DNA from: Clavulina sp. PMI_390
Taxonomy: Eukaryota; Basidiomycota; Agaricomycetes; Cantharellales; Hydnaceae
Assembly: GCA_015039315.1 (NCBI GenBank)
Contig: WIDE01000004.1
Span: 363,936-427,935 of the forward strand
Direction of reading: 5' to 3'
DNA length: 64,000 nt
The position numbers and the translations under genes are program-made. Below are positions 43,548 to 54,353 of the stretch, piece after piece. The notes beneath the pieces were generated by a model. The model ran no database searches. It was not told the origin of the DNA and saw only the letters and a list, made by a program, of their open reading frames with translations. Every line of letters starts with the position of its first letter. The first letter of the stretch is position 1.

Positions 43548-45942
43548 ATGAGCTTCACTCCGATTGAGAAGATTGCAGAGGTTTGCCAAAACGCATATTA
43601 TACTAGACTGTTGGTGGCTCAAACTACATGACGTCTAACAGATTCGTTCTCAAGTCTTCGCGGGCTTTGAGAGTGGGCGCTCGCGAGACATTGCGTACAG
43701 AAAGAAACAACTCCTTCAGGTTGCGTATATGATGCAAGGTATGGTCTCGGTGCATTCATTTGACACTGCAGTTCACGCCGCCTAGTTGATCATGACACTG
43801 ACATTGACATTGTGTAGATAATGAGGAGCGCTTCCAAATTGCTCTGAATGCTGACCTTGGCCGTCCCAAACTTGAGGCCACTATGCTGGAGATCGCGCCT
43901 GTCCTCAATGAGGCTCTTATTGCTCACAAAAAGGTGGCCAAGTGGGCTGCTCCCGAGAGCGTACCTTTCGACATAAAGACATTCGCCATGAAGGGTCAGG
44001 TCTATAAGGACCCTCAGGGCACTGTTTTAATCATTGGACCATTCAATTATCCCCTGGTGAGTGTTTCTGTCACATGCTCAGTGTAGTAGATGTCTCAATT
44101 GATGGTACTTGCTTTGGACATAGTTCTGCGTCTTCGTACCATTGGTGTGTCTATCTCGTTTATAACACCAACATAGCCTACACATGCTGGCGGCTGAGCT
44201 CACTAACATGGTTTGTTTCATTTGAAAGATCGGCGCCATTGCGGCCGGCTGTGCCGCGGTCATCAAGCCATCAGAGGTCGTTCCCAATGTCCAACACCTT
44301 ATTGCTGAACTTGTGCCAAAATACCTCGATCCAGAACTCTACCAAGTTGTGACAGCAGAGATTGAGGGTACCACCAAGGTGAGAGACTGCTTCCTCATGT
44401 CCTCTAGACCCTCACGCTCACATAACCTAGCTTCTCGAGCTACAATGGGACCACAGTAAGTGAGCTCTAACGCAGCCTATTAATAAATGTGCCTGAAGCC
44501 CTTGCTCTCAGTAATGTACACTGGTAACGGCGTAGTGGGGAAGATCGTCGCGACCGCTGCAGCCAAGCATCTTACTCCAGTCTCTCTTGAGGTGAGCCTT
44601 GCCTATTCGAGCTTTGTTTTCACCTCTGATTCGCATAATTGTGACAGCTCGGAGGTAAATCGCCTGTCATTGTGGACAAAACCGCAGATCTTAAGATCGT
44701 TGCTCGACGGGTCTTGTGGGCAAAAAACGTCAACGCTGGACAGGTAGAATGACTGACCCTCCCATCTCATTCGCATCTTCTAACGACTCAACACCCATAG
44801 ACTTGCATTGCCCCAGACTACCTTCTTGTCACGGACGGTCGTCAGGATGCTCTGGTCGCGGCGTTCCAGGAGGCATACGCCTCTTTCTACCCAGATGGAC
44901 CCCTCAAGTCTGACTCATTTTCGCGAATCTGCGCCGATCGCCACTTCGACCGGATCGAGAAGCAGCTGAAGTCGACTGCAGGTACCATTGTTCTCGGAGG
45001 AGAGACTGACAGAGAGTTACATTACATTGCTCCAACTGTGGTGAGGGATGTGACTGCGGAAGACTCCCTGATGTCGGCGTACGTCAACTGGCCTATGATA
45101 AAGCGTGGAATAACTCCGGCTAATCCGAACTACAATTCAAAGGGAGATCTTTGGTCCCATTCTTCCGATCCTTCCGGTGAAGGATGTCGAGGCAGCCGTT
45201 GCGTTTGTGAGAGCGCGGGATCATCCACTTACCCTTTACGCCTTCTCCAATGACTCGAGGACAAAACAATATAGTTGAGTTCTTCTGACATGTCTTGCGA
45301 CAGCTCTCTAACACGCCAAATCGCTTCCCTAGTTGCCGATAATACGTCAAGTGGAATGCTCGCTTTCAACGAACTTATCATCAATGGTGGCATTGAGGGC
45401 TTGGCATTTGGTGGCAGAGGCCCGGTGCGTTGCTGCCACGCTTCCTATCTCGAGCTCAAACCGTACTAACATGTCCTGCACGATTAGGCTGGCTGTGCGT
45501 CCCCCTGATAATCGCATAGATCAACTGATGCTAATCAAGTTATCTCTATTCCAGATGGTGCCCACTCAGACAAGGCTGGGTTCGATGCGTTCACTCATCG
45601 CCGCCCCAAAATGGACTCGCCCAGTTGGATCGACATGATTCTTGGGTTCCGCTTCCCTCCATATACCGTACGTCTCGAGGAGTCTAGCCCTGCGTAGCTC
45701 GTGCTGATTTTCTCTCTAATTATTGTCGCTGCCAACAGCAAAGCAAGCTGAACACGATGAAATCGCTTACAATGCCCAAAATTCCATATTCACGACCAGG
45801 CACGCAATCTCCCCTCTCTTCCCTCTTGTTCCCATTTGCAAAGCCCGCTCGCGTGTTTATGCTGATCTCCCTAATCGTGGCCTTGTACGCCCGTTTGAGA
45901 CCTGCATTCTTCGCTAACCTGCTCAAGCAGCTTCGCAACTGA
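43548..45942 (+). CDS. Class-3 (fatty) aldehyde dehydrogenase with C-terminal membrane anchor
   Basis: The protein starts MSFTPIEKIAE and continues IRSQVFAGFESGRSRDIAYR, ALNADLGRPKLEATMLEIAP and KDPQGTVLIIGPFNYPL, the cofactor-binding region. Then follow GAIAAGCAAVIKPSEVVPNV, YTGNGVVGKIVATAAAKHLT, VSLELGGKSPVIVDKTADL with the catalytic Glu, and VNAGQTCIAPDYLL with the nucleophilic Cys. After that come GEIFGPILPILPVKDVEAAV, NTSSGMLAFNELI and a C-terminal stretch (FMLISLIVALYARLRPAFFA) ending KQLRN that should anchor it in a membrane. This is the ALDH3/Hfd1 pattern, oxidising medium and long-chain aldehydes with NAD(P) at the ER, mitochondrial outer membrane or lipid droplets. About ten exons. 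All key residues are present. Confidence 0.94.
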
Positions 45943-46754
45943 GTTTTCGTTTTGTTGTTTTCCTGCGTCACTGGGTTGTTTGTACCGTATTTTCCTTTAC
46001 ATCAACCCACACTCCCGTTGCGCATCATGGTCAATTCAGTGGTGCTCGAATATTGGTCTAATATCATGTTTCTGCACTCTTGTCTCTGCTAGAATAGGCC
46101 GTGGATCTCACTAGCCAGCTTGGGGACGGAGGATGGAATTTTGAGTCGAGCATGGATGGCCGTTGACTCGGGCAATCAAATCATACCCTGGGCCTCTACC
46201 GCTCATAATTTTTGGCGATATTTGTACTTATTTTGCTCCAGTTGGGATATTATTACTCTGTTGCGCACCATCTTTCTGGCAGGTGAGCCTCGTCAAGCGG
46301 GTCGAGTACGAAGCCGCGATCAATCCAGCAAAATGTCTGCTGAATTTGAAATACACTGGTTCGAGTAACCTGGATGCAGAATTGAATTCCGAAGGCGAGA
46401 TCCAGGATCTGCTTCGTGAACCGAATTGTGACACCTTCAAGTTGGGGCACGTCCTCGGCCGCTTGTTTCCGCTCCTACTCTCTCCTATCACGTTCTTGTC
46501 GCCCAACAAGAGCAGCGAAGAAAGATACACCAGTGGTAGTATCTTGGCTGAGGTGTGGGCTGAGCTATCCGAAACTGAATCCACTCCACTGGACCATTGT
46601 GGGATCACTGAAACTCCCCCGGTTGGCTACGGTAGCCCGCGCGCTAACCCATAGAGAAATCTGGTGTGTAATAGAGTGACTTCGGGCTGGATTTAGGGTG
46701 AATCATTCCAACTGAAATGACTTCCCATGAGTGCTTCTCGCCGTGGGTGGAGTC
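45943..46754. other. Intergenic between aldehyde dehydrogenase and the first MFS gene
   Basis: About 810 bases. Overlapping open frames exist on both strands (plus 46163-46654, minus 46228-46608), but the plus frame lacks an ATG near its start and neither resembles a known protein. I treat the region as 3' UTR plus promoter. Confidence 0.45.
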
Positions 46755-49378
46755 ATGGGGCAGAAAATCGACCCTCCCCTGCCCTCTTCTTCTCAGCTCT
46801 CACTTCCATCACCCCCCTCGCCGACCTCCTCTTCGCTTCGTAGAGCGAGCCTGGAAGCGCAAGGTGACAGCAGTAGTGCAGAGATGGCGTCCAACCTGCC
46901 CCATCGGACCAGTCTTTATACAGAAGAGGAAGAACGTATCGTCACCAGGAAGCTTGATCGGCGAATCGTGCCCATGTAAACAAACCTCCTCTAAGCTAGA
47001 ATATCTTCTAATATCCTACACTTACAGTGTCTTCACCCTCTATGTCCTCGCCTTTCTTGATCGGTAAGTAGAGAGGTCCTAACGTATGACTATCCTCCCA
47101 GGTGCCTTTTTTTTTATTATTATTATTTCTAGGTCCAACATTGGGAATGCGTATACGGCCGGGATGGGAAAAGAGCTCGGTATTAGCTCAAATCAGTACG
47201 AATGGCTACTGACTATATATTACATCTCATACATCGTAAGTCACCTCTCACCCCAATATAACATTGCACTCTACATCCAACTAACTTATTTGGCCAGATA
47301 TTCCAAACTGTTCGTGTGCCACGTCAAATCAGTGTTTACATAGCTAATCGTTTTCCTTGAAGATGGTCCTGGCTTGGAAAGGTATGGATACACATTATTC
47401 GAATATGATGGTTACTGAGCAATCGAGCATATCCAGTTGTACCCCCAAAAATAATCGCATCATTCGTCACTTTCGCATGGGGCACTGTGTCTATGTACGT
47501 GCCCTCGATAAGAGAGCGTAGTTCGATAATGACCTCGTGCTCCAGACTCCAAGCTACAGCGTTCAGCTGGTCCTCGCTAATGGCCGCTCGATTCTTTCTC
47601 GGAGTCTTTGAAGCGACCTTCGCTCCAGGCGTCGCTCTATACCTTTCATACTTCTACCCAAAGCAGCAGTTCGGTTTACGGTTCGGCATCTACGCTGCTG
47701 GGGCTGCTTTGGCATCGTCATTTGCCGGTGCACTAGCATATGCCCTTGTTCATGCGCGAGGTACAGGCATTGCTACTTGGTAAGTGTGTCCATGGTCATC
47801 AACGTCACTATGAATCCCCCACATAATGATTTCACCCTCAAAGGCGCTTGCTTTTCATCGTTGGTATGGCCTGGCCACACTTCTAGTGCACAGTAATCCG
47901 TACTGACATCCGTATAGAAGGAGCTCCTACTACTCTCTTTGCTCCAGCTGTCTACTTCCTCTTACCTAACTCCATTGAGGTGAGAGCTCCTTCCTCTCCC
48001 TCATCCGCTACCCAACCTGAGCATCCACTACTTGATAGGATTGTAATTTCTTGTCTGAGCGTGAAAAGGAGGTCGCGAAACTAAGGATGCGGTCGTCGAC
48101 AACAAACACGGAGATCAAGAAGACTGGCACGACTAAAATTGAGTGGGCGGATGTTGTTCTTGCGCTGAGGGACCCGACCAACTATATGACGGCAGCGTTA
48201 TTCTTCATCGCAAATGTGCGTCATGCATGATAGCGATTCCTAGTCGTTTCTCAGCTCACGCTACATTCAACAGGTCACTTACGCTTCTCTCCCCGTGTAT
48301 CTTCCCACAATCCTCACTCAAGCAGGATTTAGCGCAGTCCGTGCCCAAGGTACTCAACCCGTTGCCCAACATATCTTGAACATACATCTCTAACACATCA
48401 AGTTAGGCCTTTCCGCGCCCCCATACTTAGCCGCCTTCATCTCTGCGATTACATTCACGTTCATCTCAGACAAACTCCGTCATCGCGGCTTCTTCGTCGC
48501 TAGTCTTTCCGTAGTGGGAGGCATTGGCTACCTCGTATTAGCGACACGCTCGGACCACTGGGTTCGCTATGGGGCAACTTTCCTTGTCGCTGTGAGTAAT
48601 CTGGAGCTCAAACCCGTTTGTACAATTATTCACTCATAACTCTCTTGAACCTCAGATCGGGTGTTTCACAATCGTGCCGCGTGAGTGACTGGACTGTACT
48701 GGCACAATTTCTCATCTTGCTCCCATAACTGACTTGCTTTGTTTCAATGATAATTCACTAACTGCAACATCTAGTTCTCTATGGTTCGTCATCTATTATA
48801 CTCGTTTAGCATCACTGACAACGAGCCTTCGTGTTCCATCAGCCTGGATAGCGAACAATCAGGTCCGAGACTCACAAAGGGGCGCGGGATTCGCTCTATT
48901 TGCGGTTATCGGTCAATGCGGGTCAGTCATGCATTCAATTGTCACTTTGTAGTTCTGCTCATCAACGACTAATATACAATCGCAGACCTATCCTGGGTAT
49001 ACATCTGTATCCCTCCAATGAGGCCCCGAAATATGTGAAAGGGTAAGCTCACGATGTTCAGTGCAGTCCACTCGACCTTCAAGAGAACCTAACATGTCAT
49101 TCCTCTGTAGAATGTCTATTGGAGCATCTCTCCTGTTCTTCAATGTCTTCCTCACATTGGCCATGTCCTTTTGGTTTGCGCACCTCAACGCGCGGCTGGA
49201 TAACAATCAGTTGGGAGGTGCTCGACGCTGGTTCGTTTTTAGTGGCAAGGGACCTTCCGAGTCTCTTGTTCGCCATAAGAACGACACTGTGACTTTAGAT
49301 GAAGCAGAGGCTGGGGCTAGAATGGTGGATTCTGAGGGCAAGGATGAAACGCAGGCGGCATTTCGCTATGTTACCTAG
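46755..49378 (+). CDS. MFS permease, Dal5/anion:cation symporter family, copy 1
   Basis: The start is ATG at 46755 (MGQKIDPPLPSSSQLSLPSP). The cytosolic N-terminus ends YTEEEERIVTRKLDRRIVPM, the 'E...v.rKiDrrilPl' signature of the Dal5/allantoate permease (ACS) family. Membrane segments follow: FTLYVLAFLDRSNIGNAYTA, EWLLTIYYISYI, RFFLGVFEATFAPGVALYLS, YFYPKQQFGLRFGIYAAGAA, FAGALAYALVHARG and IVEGAPT. The central loop has LSEREKEVAKLRMRSS. Then AALFFIANVTYASLPVYLPT, LAAFISAITFTFISDKLRHR, FALFAVIGQCGPILGIHLYP and MSIGASLLFFNVFLTLAMS. It ends RYVT. These are plasma-membrane proton symporters for carboxylates, vitamins or small peptides; the substrate cannot be told from sequence. One intron near 47,107 contains a short ATT microsatellite. 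A paralogue lies inverted at 57846-60361. Confidence 0.9.
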
Positions 49379-49492
49379 GTCGCCAAATGTTGATAGAACA
49401 CGGTGCCATGTTAGAGGGCTTCGATTTTCCAGGTTACGATGGATGTGGATGGTAATGTACAAGTGATGTCTGTACAGTTTGGATTCTATACT

Positions 49493-51035
49493 TCAGAAAT
49501 CCATCGGTTCACCCTTGGCTTGCCTCTCACGCGCTTTTTGGATCTTCTCCTTCATCGTTTTCTTGGCCCCATCCACCGCAGCGTCCAGTACTCCGACCTG
49601 TGCCATAGCTAGCAAGAGCGCATGGATTGTCCCGAGGTGATTCTGCCGGCGCAAGGAGTTCTCAAACTAGAGAGACACCGGGAGAGCAGTGGTCGTCAAG
49701 TGAAAGATGTAGTCGCCCGCGCAATGAGACACAGCGCCCAAACAGAAAGGAAGCCAACGCACCTTCCACCGCTCGCGCTTCTCATTCTCTATTGATACCT
49801 GGTTGAGCAGATTTGATGCCCACTCGCTTTGGTTCTTTGACTGCGCTTCAGCAAGTTGGGATTGCAGTTTTGGGAGAGGGTCGTCACGGATTGCCAGAAG
49901 GTTGAAGTGCAGCTAAATAAAGCGAGGGAGAAGACCTTTATCAGCTAGGCGCGATTGAAGAAAACTTATGTCACCCCTACCGATTCCGGAGGATATGTGG
50001 CAATCCGAGCCTCGATCGCCTCACGCGCTTTCCCCACCCACTGTTCACCAGAGTAACTCCCATGACGTATGGGGGCTTTTTTCAGGCCATCAAGCTCGTA
50101 TATACTCCCAGCATGAGGAAGATAGACGATGAAGTGGTAGGCATCGCCTTTTGTTTTGTCGCGGTCCTGGTCAAGCTCGGCCAGTGAGACAGCGGGAGGA
50201 GGAGACAGAGAATTATGAGCCTGGCGGAAGACGTGATCAGAGGTAATCACTTCGCCGCGGGTCTATTCGATTCGATCGTTGAAGACATGATGGTAGCATG
50301 GACAGAGAGAGGTGTGGAGTACAGGGGAAAGTGAGATGCTCGACCAGGCAATCCAAGACAGGAGCGACCCACCATGGGGTCAAGGGCTGGAGCGAAAGAT
50401 TGCAGGCCGGTAAGCTGTTCGCCCATCTTGAGGTCTGGGATATTAAGAATGCCGTTCATGACTGCAATTGTGGCACAGGCATTGTTCACGACCTGGGGCA
50501 ATACGAGACAATTGCGTCGGGAGGAATAATGGAGAACAAAGGTGAACGAAGGCTCCAGGCTGACGGAACCTTATCAAATAGCGAGACCTCACTTGATTGG
50601 CGAAAAATCCAGAGAATTCATTATCATATGTACCAGAGCCACCGCTCGACTCGTCACCTGATGCGCCAACCCATTTGAACAGGAAGATAAAGGCATGGAC
50701 AGGCTGGAGAGCTGCAACAGAATCGTCGTCCAGTGAATAAAGGTCATCCACAATCAAAGAATCAACCCCAAGGGTCTTGAGGAGTTCACTATGTCATCGA
50801 GAATTAGGACAGTGACGGAGGACGCGTAGTATGAGAAAGATTGAGGGCCGACAAAGGATACTGCCTTCACAAGCTTATTGATCGATCATATACGCGAGGG
50901 AATACCTACGTGAAGACTCCTGGGTCTACAATGTAAGGGGTGACGCGTCAGTGAAACGCAGTTGTGCGGTCAGATGTGTTGATATTCACCCGACTCCATG
51001 GTCTGCCATCCGGCTTCATAGTCTTCATCAGCCAT
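49493..51035 (-). CDS. UCHL5: UCH37/UCHL5-type ubiquitin C-terminal hydrolase
   Basis: The start is ATG at 51035 (MADEDYEAGWQTMES). The peptidase C12 domain reads GVDSLIVDDLYSLDDDSVAA, FIFLFKWVG, QVVNNACATIAVMNGILNIP (oxyanion Gln and catalytic Cys), KGDAYHFIVYLPHAGSIYEL (catalytic His) and ELDGLKKAPIRHG (catalytic Asp). A UCH37-like C-terminal helical extension follows: ESLHFNLLAIRDDPLPKLQS, NEKRERWKFEN, then KKTMKEKIQKAREREAKG-like basic sequence ending GEPMDF. In animals and fission yeast UCH37 is a proteasome or INO80 partner that trims ubiquitin chains. The KEKIQKARER tail resembles the KEKI-type ULD tail that binds Rpn13/Adrm1, so proteasome association is likely but inferred. It is divergent from the transporter gene at 51292. 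Confidence 0.93.
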
Positions 51036-51291
51036 GGCTTTCTCGAATGTTTGGTTGCCTTTTAGGTCTAAAAAATAAGAAGCTGCAAGGAAGTCCCGTC
51101 AAGGAGTGACTGTGACGAGCGAATCAAAAGATGGGAGATCGGCGTCAATAACCGCAAACAACCAACTCGAAACCTGTCGCTGTGGCACCAGCCTGCCTAT
51201 GCCCACGACGTATCCGCGAACACTACTCTTTTCATAGTCCCCGACAACTGTCTAGTGCTTTAAACCCTCTGCTTGCCCTCTTTCTCAGCTC
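51036..51291. promoter_or_regulatory. Bidirectional promoter of UCHL5-like and TPT transporter genes
   Basis: The 256 bases lie between divergent start codons. The last 50 are C/T-rich (CCCTCTGCTTGCCCTCTTTC), as in fungal leaders. No TATA box is seen. Confidence 0.5.
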
Positions 51292-53475
51292 ATGTCCAAT
51301 TATCAACCGCTCGCAGCTGCTGAATCCTCAGAGGTCAACCTCGCTCAGCACTCTGCGGGCTTGGAGGAAGACTTGTTCCATGGGATACCTGCAGCTACCC
51401 CAAATTCTAACGGGCATGCTCGTTCATCGTCCGACTCCAATGGTCACACACGCAAAACTTCAATAGATTACCCCGTGGACATTCAGACGCGACGGCGACT
51501 CTGGTGGAGGAATGCTATAATAGATTGTATGTTTATGGCCACTTGGTATGTCTTACTATTTCCTTGCGCGCACTTGTCCAACTTCCACCTGATCAGACTA
51601 TCTCTCTCTTGTATGTTTGTGGTTTCGGCTCCACCATCCCCGTCCCCGTCACATTCCTCGATTCTAGGTTTATTTTTGCAACATCACTATCATTATATAA
51701 CAAGGTAGGAAACCTCGATCACCAATGGCCCCCGACCATGCCGCTATAGTGGTTCCTGATATTTTTTATTTATTTTTAGTGGATGTTCTCACCCACCAAA
51801 TATGGTTTCCCAAATCCACTTTTTGTTACTATGATGCATATGTTTGTGCAATGGGGGTTATCAGGATTGTTGCGTACTCTAAAACCGGAGACGTTCCGGT
51901 CAGCACGAACTCCAGAGAGGGCTGACTACATGTGCGTGCCTGTTCCATCACACAAATCTGGACTTCATCAGGCAATGAAAGCTGACAATTCGTGCTTGTA
52001 CATTCCCCACGCATTCGATCAATACCCTTCTTCACAAAATATTCAGAAAACGAGCTATGCCGACGGGCATCACGACGGGGATGGATATCGGGTTATCGAA
52101 CCTCAGTCTGAAGACCGTCACGCTCTCCTTTTACAGTTGAGTCTCTGCTCGTTCGATTCGTACCCCATAACTCATATCCCAATATCACTTTCTCTCATCT
52201 TGTCGCCAACGATGCAGCAATGTGCAAGTCCTCCACCCTAATATTCGTTCTCTTTTTCGCCTTCATCTTCAAACTGGAGGTCTTCTCGTATCGACTCATT
52301 GGTGTCATGTTCCTGATCTTCGTGGGCACGCTCCTTATGGTCGCTACCGAAACAGCATTCAATATGCTTGGCATGTTCCTTGTCATCGCAGCCTCGGCCG
52401 CCGGTGGGCTGCGGTGGGCGCTAACGCAGATCCTGCTTGTGGGCAAGAGCGGAAAACGCATGGGCATGGACAATCCTGCCAGCAGCATATTCTGGTTGGC
52501 CCCAACCATGGGAGTTACGTTAGCGATTTTGAGTCTGCTCATCGAGGGGTGGGGGGACTTATTTTGGGGAAAAGGAAGCAAATTTTGGGTTAGTGTGGGC
52601 ACAACGTTCCAAACGTTGGTGTTCTTGATCTCCCCTGGTGTGCTGGCGTTCGTGATGGTCATGAGCGAGTTCTAGTGAGTCGTCCTTCACTGATTCTCGC
52701 CTGCGGTCCGCGTGTGACTCAGCGTGATTTACGATACAAATCCGATTTTCGGGGGGATTGTGTAGCATCATTCAAAGAGTTGGAATGGTACCCATGTCTG
52801 TGGCAGGGATCTTCAAGGTGAATCAATCTATTCCCTTCCCTGATCTTCTTATCTTCTTTGCCTTCTTTTATCTTCCTTCATACGCCCGGCGAGTCATCTG
52901 CGCAAGGTGGTAGGGTTGGGTTGGGTTCGGCATGCTATTCCCTCACCCGGCTCATTCAGTGTCGGGCTTGTTCGGTTTCGGGTTCGTCTTGGCTGACTTG
53001 CTCAACTGTGCCGCAATAGGAAGTGACAACGATTTCGCTGTCGGCGTGGGTATTCGGAGATGAGATCACACCTGTGAATATGGTTGGCGTTGGGATCACG
53101 TTCATTGGTGCGTGACCTCCCTCCCTTCTCCCGGCTTCGGAGGTTCCCCTTTTCATGTGTGGCTGACGAGAGCATATCTTGGCGTAACTGCGTGATGTGG
53201 TGGTGGGGGTCTTGGGGCTTGGGGGATGGTTAATAGGTATTGGGCTGTTCACTCATCATAAGTATCTCAAGTCGGTGCACTCTTCAACACCGTTGGACGC
53301 GCACGGGAACCCGATCCTGACAGCAGGAGATGGGGACGAGGCGGAACCAGAGGAGATTGAGGCATTGGAGGTGTTTGATGCCGAGCAGGGAACGGGGAAC
53401 GGGTATATGGATATGGACAGTAGTGAACATGCCGGCCCGCAGACAAGGACTGCGTTGAGCGCAATTGGATCGTGA
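51292..53475 (+). CDS. Triose-phosphate transporter/SLC35C2-like membrane protein
   Basis: The protein starts MSNYQPLAAAESSEVNLAQH. A Ser/His-rich cytosolic N-terminus precedes RRRLWWRNAIIDCMFMATW and FIFATSLSLYNKWMFSP, the first TPT helix with its typical SLYNKWMF. Next come KYGFPNPLFVTMMHMFVQW, GITTGMDIGLSNLSLKTVTL, SFYTMCKSSTLIFVLFFAFI, FKLEVFSYRLIGVMFLIFVG, LVIAASAAGGLRWALTQILL, AWVFGDEITPVNMVGVGITF and HHKYLK. An acidic C-terminal tail ends ALSAIGS. The DIGLSNLSL and SFYTM.KSS motifs mark the EamA/TPT superfamily, close to SLC35C2 and yeast YMD8-like proteins of the Golgi. The transported sugar nucleotide or phosphate is not known. Confidence 0.9.
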
Positions 53476-54353
53476 TTGGGGCCCGTAGTGTATACACGCG
53501 GCATGTAGTAGAGATGCACATATTCATATAATTTTGAGGTATTTTCCAGTGATCCTTACTTCCGATGTCTAATAGATCTAGCCCGTTGCGCATTCAGCAG
53601 CCGGGATCGCCTCACGCGTTCCGTCCCGAGAGAAAATGGACAGAATTCTCGCGCAAGAAGGAAAAACGGATCACCCAGCCCCCCAGGGATGAGAGCTTAT
53701 GGCTGGGTGATGACGCATCATTTGTAATCGTAGAGTGAGTCAAGCAAGTGGAGGAGATCGATGACTTGGATGCTGGGCGCACTGTGGAGGTATCATGACC
53801 AGAGGGTGCCCGTGGCCGCAAGGAGTGAGCTATCTGGAGCAGTGAGGTCCTTTTTAGGGTTACACTAACAGAATGACATCACGTCCTTGCGCCCGGCGAT
53901 CACACAGCCACCATCTGGACCCCGTCTGGTCTAGTCTAAATTGCGGCAATTCAGTCTTTCAGAGGCAAGCCTCCCAGCCATCGGATGCAAGATATGCCCT
54001 TTCCTCGATATTCCACGTGAGGTATAATCTGTTGGGGAAAGGTCTTGGCAGCCCGTCAAGGACAGCCCGAAGGCCGCGGGCAACTTTGCAAGGGTAGAAA
54101 GCAGACAACGTGCACACCCTTCGGACGATGAAACGGCATCCGGAAGCTGTCTTTTCTTTCATTAGTCAGCTTGGATTTCTCCCACTTGGCCGATCTAATA
54201 GTTTAGTATTCAGTATATTCTGTATATTCTGCCTGCCTCTTGGCCGACCTCCACCCCCCTCAGCCCTGCGCCTGCGCGCTCTTCCTCCACTTCCTCTCCT
54301 CCACTAACCACCACTTCCCCTCCCCCCTTGCGCTTGCGGGTCCTCCATAAACG
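53476..54353. other. Intergenic: TPT 3' flank and YTP1 promoter
   Basis: About 880 bases. A 69-codon frame on minus (53612-53821) is probably chance. The last 150 bases before 54354 are strongly C/T-rich with repeated TATTC units (AGTATTCAGTATATTCTGTATATTCTG near 54,210), which look like a core promoter followed by a leader. Confidence 0.5.

Noticed and set aside
46163..46654. 163-codon plus-strand frame between aldehyde dehydrogenase and MFS copy 1
   Set aside because: It opens with TTG, not ATG, and a comparable frame exists on the opposite strand. No similarity is recognised; it is probably 3' UTR and promoter sequence.
47105..47132. T run and ATT repeats as a possible functional element
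   Set aside because: It lies within an MFS intron and is a short microsatellite next to the acceptor; a polypyrimidine role explains it.
53612..53821. 69-codon minus-strand frame upstream of YTP1
   Set aside because: Too short, Ser/Thr-rich by composition, no promoter or splice evidence.
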